DNA of 64,000 bases from Geomicrobium sediminis. GTDB lineage: Bacteria > Bacillota > Bacilli > Bacillales > Marinococcaceae. How positions within the stretch are numbered: the stretch's first letter is position 1; each line of letters starts with the position of its first letter. Both the position numbers and the translations under genes were made by a program. The notes beneath the pieces were generated by a model. The model did not search any database, had not been told where the DNA came from, and worked only from the letters and a program-made list of their open reading frames with translations. This document shows, in pieces, positions 60,496 to 64,000 of this stretch. The stretch lies in the NCBI RefSeq assembly GCF_016908595.1, contig NZ_JAFBEC010000001.1, positions 434,001-498,000 of the forward strand, read 5' to 3'.

Positions 60496-61440
60496 TTATC
60501 GTTTGGCAGCGGTTACATCAATGGCCTGCTTGTATTCTCGCTTTAACTCATCAATCGTATCTTTCAGGCTCGAAATCTGATTGACTGATGTAACACCTTG
60601 ACCCGCGCTCCAGATGTCTTTCCAAGACTTCGCTTCTCGTCTTGAGCGGTTAGCATCGTATTCACCTGCTGGCTGCAAATTCGCCGGGTCAAGCCCTGCT
60701 GCTTGCATACTCGGTACGAGGAAGTTCGCGTTTACACCGCTAATGGCATCTGTATAGAGAATATCATCAACTTTAGAGTTAATGAGCATTTCTTTATATC
60801 CGTCATTTGCCATCGATTCAGTCGTTGCGATCAGCCTTGTTCCCATGTACGCAAAGTCTGCGCCAAGAACCTCTGCTGCGAGCACTTCATTCCCATTTGA
60901 GATACAACCTGCAAGGACGACTGTCCCATCAAAAAATTGTTTCACTTCCGAAATGAACGCCATCGGATTGAGCAACCCTCCGTGTCCACCTGCTCCTGCG
61001 CAGACGAGAATAAGTCCATCAACACCGACACTCGCAGCCTTTTTCGCATGCTTCGTCGTAATGACATCGGAGTAAACTTTGCCTCCGTAACTATGTACGA
61101 CATCAACGACGGGCGTTGGATTTCCTAAAGACGTAATAACGAGTGGCGGCTGAAAGTGACGAATCCGCTCTAAGTCTTCTTCGTAACGCGCATTGGACTT
61201 ATGAACAATTAAGTTCACACCCCACGGTGCGATGGTTTGATCTGGATTCTCTTCTTTCGCTTTCTCAAGCTCTGTCTTAATCTCCGTCATCCATTCTTCA
61301 AGCGCTTCACCAGTACGGGCATTAAGTAGCGGGAAGGTGCCGATCACTCCTTGCTTACAAGTCTCGATCACCCACTCTGTTCCAGAAACGAGAAACATTG
61401 GCGCTGCAATGACGGGTAAATCTACTGCGTCTTTTAGCAT
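60496..61440 (-). CDS. nitronate monooxygenase family protein (NPD-like TIM barrel)
   Basis: A 314-residue FMN-dependent TIM barrel: LPVIAAPMFLVSG at the N-terminus, GVDGLILVCAGAGGHGG (the substrate/FMN loop with catalytic-type His) and VVLAGCISNGNEVLAAEVLGADFAYMGTRLIAT (phosphate-binding). It would oxidise alkyl nitronates such as propionate 3-nitronate, although many members have unknown substrates. ATG 61440 follows GGGAGAGA. The gene stands alone between signal peptidase and spoIIID. Confidence 0.88.
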   Translation of the reverse strand: MLKDAVDLPVIAAPMFLVSGTEWVIETCKQGVIGTFPLLNARTGEALEEWMTEIKTELEKAKEENPDQTIAPWGVNLIVHKSNARYEEDLERIRHFQPPLVITSLGNPTPVVDVVHSYGGKVYSDVITTKHAKKAASVGVDGLILVCAGAGGHGGLLNPMAFISEVKQFFDGTVVLAGCISNGNEVLAAEVLGADFAYMGTRLIATTESMANDGYKEMLINSKVDDILYTDAISGVNANFLVPSMQAAGLDPANLQPAGEYDANRSRREAKSWKDIWSAGQGVTSVNQISSLKDTIDELKREYKQAIDVTAAKR

Positions 61441-61626
61441 CGAACTCTCTCCCAACTCGTTAGAATATTCAATTTATAGCTTATCACACTCTGACTGAAT
61501 CGTCACTCAGTTTTAGCGACAAGCTTGTCTTTACACCAAGTTAAAAAAGGTTGATCGCAACATAATAAAGCGATCAAACCCTCTTAAAAAATTATGTTAA
61601 AAATTCAGAAAAAGTTGTGTACGTAA

Positions 61627-61896
61627 CTATCGTTGCGATACAGATTCTGTGTTCTTCTTATACTTTACTTTCGTCGCCTCTCCCCCTCGAAGGTGACGAA
61701 TTGATTTGTGATATTCAAGAATCATTTTCACCTCATTCGCAAGTTCTGGATTAATTTCGGGTAATCGCTCCGTTAAATCTTTATGAACAGTACTTTTAGA
61801 AACACCGAATTCCTTGGCGATTGTCCGGACGGTTTTACGGGTTTCCACAATGTACCTTCCAATCTTGATCGTTCGCTCTTTGATGTAGTCATGCAC
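61627..61896 (-). CDS. spoIIID: sporulation transcription regulator SpoIIID
   Basis: An 89-residue DNA-binding protein nearly identical in plan to SpoIIID: IKERTIKIGRYIVETRKTVR, TIAKEFGVSKSTVHKDLTERL (helix-turn-helix) and the C-terminal basic region HLRGGEATKVKYKK. It acts in the mother cell to adjust sigma-E-dependent genes and turn on sigK. It shows that the organism sporulates. In B. subtilis mbl follows directly; here four unrelated units intervene. Confidence 0.96.
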   Translation of the reverse strand: MHDYIKERTIKIGRYIVETRKTVRTIAKEFGVSKSTVHKDLTERLPEINPELANEVKMILEYHKSIRHLRGGEATKVKYKKNTESVSQR

Positions 61897-62274
61897 ACCG
61901 CTCGCCTCCCAGTCTGGATGGTTTATTACAGTTTATTAACCTAGACTGGCAGATATACCAAAAAGTCAGTAAGGACAAGGGTTTGCACAAAAAAAGCTTT
62001 CAAAAAACACCGCTACCTGCCCGTTTGCCCTAAAAAAAGTTAAGAACGTTTCCCTTTATAACTTATGTTGCATCGAACATTCACTAAAACTTCGAACCAA
62101 ATTTCCTTTCATTCTCACGGAGATCCACTGTGACTTCACGCGTTTAACTGAAAAGGTCTTCTACCCATCACATAATCCTTTAGAAAGGATATGGGGCTTC
62201 TCACTAGCTCATGCACCGATCGGGATGATTAGATTCGTACATTCAGAAATGACTGCTTCTAACCTCCTAAACGC
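61897..62274. other. spoIIID upstream region and unassigned stretch
   Basis: Near spoIIID a CCAGTCT/AGACTGG inverted repeat (61911-61949) encloses direct GTTTATTA repeats and probably overlaps the spoIIID promoter. The part 61980-62270 shows no gene or RNA I can support. Confidence 0.45.
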
Positions 62275-62303
62275 AAAAAAAGCACGGTCAACAGACCGCG
62301 CCT
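62275..62303 (-). terminator. terminator of amt
   Basis: Minus-strand GCGCGGTC-TGTT-GACCGTGC (one G-T pair) followed by seven T. Confidence 0.88.
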
Positions 62304-62314
62304 CAAAAATTCAT

Positions 62315-63616
62315 TTAAACACTCGCACCTTTTTTATCCTTTGCAATGGAATCAAGTCGAGTAATTAGATCTTCACCCACCCCGGCTGTGCTCTGTCTAT
62401 TCCCGAGCCCTAAGGCAGTAGAGCCTTGATCGTATGCATTTGAACCGTGTTCACTAAAGTCGAGACCGGCAAGCTCTTCTTCTTCACTAACACGAATGCC
62501 TCCACCTAATGCACCAATGATCTTAACCACTACGAAAGTAGAACCGAGTACCCAAGCCATCACTGCTGCAACGCCGAGTGCTTGTATGCCTAGAAGTGCA
62601 ACACCACCGCCATAGAACAGCCCACCTTCGAGGGCAAATAATCCGACAGCTACGGTTCCCCAAATTCCACAAATCCCATGAACAGCAATCGCACCAACTG
62701 GATCATCAAGCTTTAATTTGTTATCAAGTAGTGCAACGGCTTCAACAAGAATGACCCCTGCCACAAGACCCATAATGAGGGCACCAATTGGTGCAACGTC
62801 AGCAGCACCGGCAGTAATCCCAACGAGACCAGCAAGTGCACCGTTCATTGTAAGTGAGCCATCAACTCGCTTATATTTAAGCATTGTGTACAGGGCGGTT
62901 GCGACTACCCCACCTGAAGCACTTAGTGCTGTACAAACGACGATCGACGTTAACAACGGATCAGCCGGAGACAATGTACTTCCTCCGTTAAAACCAAACC
63001 AACCGAACCAAAGAATAAATACACCGAGAGCACCGAGCGGCAAGTTGTGTCCTGGAATTGCATTCGCCGAACCGTCCTTATTGTACTTCCCGATTCGACC
63101 ACCGAGGATGAACACCGCTACCGCAGCCGCTGCTGCACCGGTAAAGTGAACAACTGTCGAACCAGCAAAATCAACGAAACCGAGGTTTGCGAGCCAACCA
63201 TTGTCTGACCAAATCCAGTGTCCGACCATTGGATAGATAATCACAACCATCGCTACCGCAAGTGCAATGTAACTGCCAAGCTTCATCCGCTCAGCGACAG
63301 CCCCCGAGATGATCGTCGCACAAGTAGCAGCAAACATTGCTTGGAATGCAAAGAAGCCAATGTCGTCAACGCCACTTAAAGCAAAACCACTCATTCCTAG
63401 AATTCCACCAGCCGTATCGCCAAACATAAAGGCAAAGCCAACGACGTAAAACGCAATGACCGCAGTTGCCATCGTTAGTAAGTTCTTCATAAGAATATTA
63501 ACCGCGTTCTTCGATCTAGAAAACCCGGTTTCTAACATTGCGAACCCTGCATGCATAAAGAAAACCAAAAACGTTGCGATCATGACCCACATCGTATCTA
63601 CTGCAACAGCATCCAT
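62315..63616 (-). CDS. amt: ammonium transporter (Amt family)
   Basis: A 433-residue, eleven-helix Amt protein. Family landmarks: FMHAGFAMLETGFSRSKNAVN, DFAGSTVVHFTGAAAAAVAV with the first pore His, GWFGFNGGST, and GAIAVHGICGIWGTVAVGLFA with the second pore His. The C-terminal tail carries the conserved GSNAYDQG-like segment that docks on trimer neighbours and PII. AGGAGG precedes the start. It forms an operon with the PII gene 32 bp upstream, the usual glnK-amt order, for ammonium scavenging under nitrogen limitation. Confidence 0.95.
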   Translation of the reverse strand: MDAVAVDTMWVMIATFLVFFMHAGFAMLETGFSRSKNAVNILMKNLLTMATAVIAFYVVGFAFMFGDTAGGILGMSGFALSGVDDIGFFAFQAMFAATCATIISGAVAERMKLGSYIALAVAMVVIIYPMVGHWIWSDNGWLANLGFVDFAGSTVVHFTGAAAAAVAVFILGGRIGKYNKDGSANAIPGHNLPLGALGVFILWFGWFGFNGGSTLSPADPLLTSIVVCTALSASGGVVATALYTMLKYKRVDGSLTMNGALAGLVGITAGAADVAPIGALIMGLVAGVILVEAVALLDNKLKLDDPVGAIAVHGICGIWGTVAVGLFALEGGLFYGGGVALLGIQALGVAAVMAWVLGSTFVVVKIIGALGGGIRVSEEEELAGLDFSEHGSNAYDQGSTALGLGNRQSTAGVGEDLITRLDSIAKDKKGASV

Positions 63617-63648
63617 ATTCGTTCCTCCTTAGTCGTTTCTTTCTTGTT

Positions 63649-63990
63649 TTAAGAGATTGCTTCAACTCCGCGTTCCTTCGTGCGAATTCGGATCGCTTCT
63701 TGAACATCAAAAACAAAAATCTTACCATCGCCAACTTTTCCGGTGTAAGAACATTCAGTTATAAGTTCGATAATTTCATCAAGCTGTTCTTCGCCAATGA
63801 CCATTTCGATCTTAACTTTAGGAAGCAACGTTACTTCAAATTTATTCCCTCGAAAGACCCCTTCTTGACCTTTCTGCTTCCCACAACCCGCTACTTCAGA
63901 TACAGTTAAGCCTTTCACGCCAAAACTCTCTAATCGTTTGCGAAGCGTTTGGAAATGTTCAGGACGGATGATTGCTTCAACTTTCTTCAT
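63649..63990 (-). CDS. glnK: PII nitrogen regulatory protein (GlnK type)
   Basis: A 113-residue PII protein: KKVEAIIRPEHFQTLRKRLE, T-loop GCGKQKGQEGVFRGNKFEVTLLPKVKIE, and the signature ECSYTGKVGDGKIFVFDVQEAIRIRT for nucleotide and 2-oxoglutarate binding. The T-loop position equal to uridylylated Tyr51 of E. coli is Phe (RGNKF), so control by uridylylation is excluded; it should act by ligand-driven binding to Amt. The start is 10 bp from the window edge, so its promoter is not visible. Confidence 0.93.
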   Translation of the reverse strand: MKKVEAIIRPEHFQTLRKRLESFGVKGLTVSEVAGCGKQKGQEGVFRGNKFEVTLLPKVKIEMVIGEEQLDEIIELITECSYTGKVGDGKIFVFDVQEAIRIRTKERGVEAIS

Positions 63991-64000
63991 GCTCCTCCCC

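Overview
The window looks like the chromosome of a spore-forming, flagellated, probably haloalkaliphilic member of the Bacillaceae. This rests on spoIIID, mbl, flhO/flhP and fabZ homologues in Bacillus-like order, a CotH-type protein, a Rap-type protein, SLH-anchored surface proteins, AGGAGG-type ribosome binding sites, and several extremely acidic lipoproteins of the kind common in salt-adapted bacilli. No rRNA, tRNA, CRISPR array or prophage was seen.

Region 1 (1-28.8 kb) is dominated by acyl-CoA metabolism. After a truncated M3 oligopeptidase gene and an SSF symporter comes a long minus-strand operon (13319 down to 2676): acyl-CoA ligase, branched-chain-type ABC transporter (two permeases, two ATPases, a binding lipoprotein), thioesterase, thiolase, acyl-CoA dehydrogenase, FabG-type reductase and two MaoC hot-dog proteins. 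This is a complete uptake and beta-oxidation set. Next are a PAS-containing sigma-54 activator (13505-15088) and a second operon (19158-15353) with a ComB-family phosphatase, an APH-type kinase, an ACAD10/11-type dehydrogenase and an SDR. A third operon (28428-25218) encodes another ligase and an acyl-CoA carboxyltransferase beta chain. All three operons begin with a -24/-12 promoter preceded at nearly constant distance by two tandem TTCA-N4-TGAA-like sites about 20 bp apart, and two of the three, plus the activator gene, carry CcpA cre-like boxes. I read this as one regulon under the local activator, and it is the most interesting system here. The kinase/ACAD/SDR/sigma-54 set resembles the levulinate/4-hydroxyacid (Lva) pathway of Pseudomonas.

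Between these operons lie a DUF4385 protein, a small membrane protein, a chromosomal ParM/ParR-like actin segregation pair, one intact chemoreceptor and one frameshifted chemoreceptor.

Region 2 (28.7-39.6 kb) is more accessory in character: a Rap-like TPR protein, lipoproteins, CotH, a 392-bp MITE with target duplication, and a cell-surface glycosylation/acylation cluster (two SMR half-transporters, a GT2 polyprenyl-phosphate glycosyltransferase, a large GT-C-like membrane protein, and an acyltransferase with an SGNH domain). Three copies of a GGGACAGTCCCC-type palindrome are confined to this region.

Region 3 (40-53.5 kb) is the cell envelope: an S-layer protein with a strong consensus promoter, an SLH-anchored NlpC/P60 hydrolase below WalR-type boxes, an SH3b-amidase, MscS and TRIC-type channels, a four-repeat PG-binding NlpC/P60 protein, and a paralogue of it that is broken by an in-frame TAA and has lost both catalytic residues.

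Region 4 (53.7-64 kb) is core: fabZ, an EpuA-like protein, flhP, flhO, mbl, then a block (threonine dehydratase, LLM oxidoreductase, small lipoprotein, signal peptidase I, nitronate monooxygenase) inserted between mbl and spoIIID relative to B. subtilis, and finally glnK-amt at the right edge.
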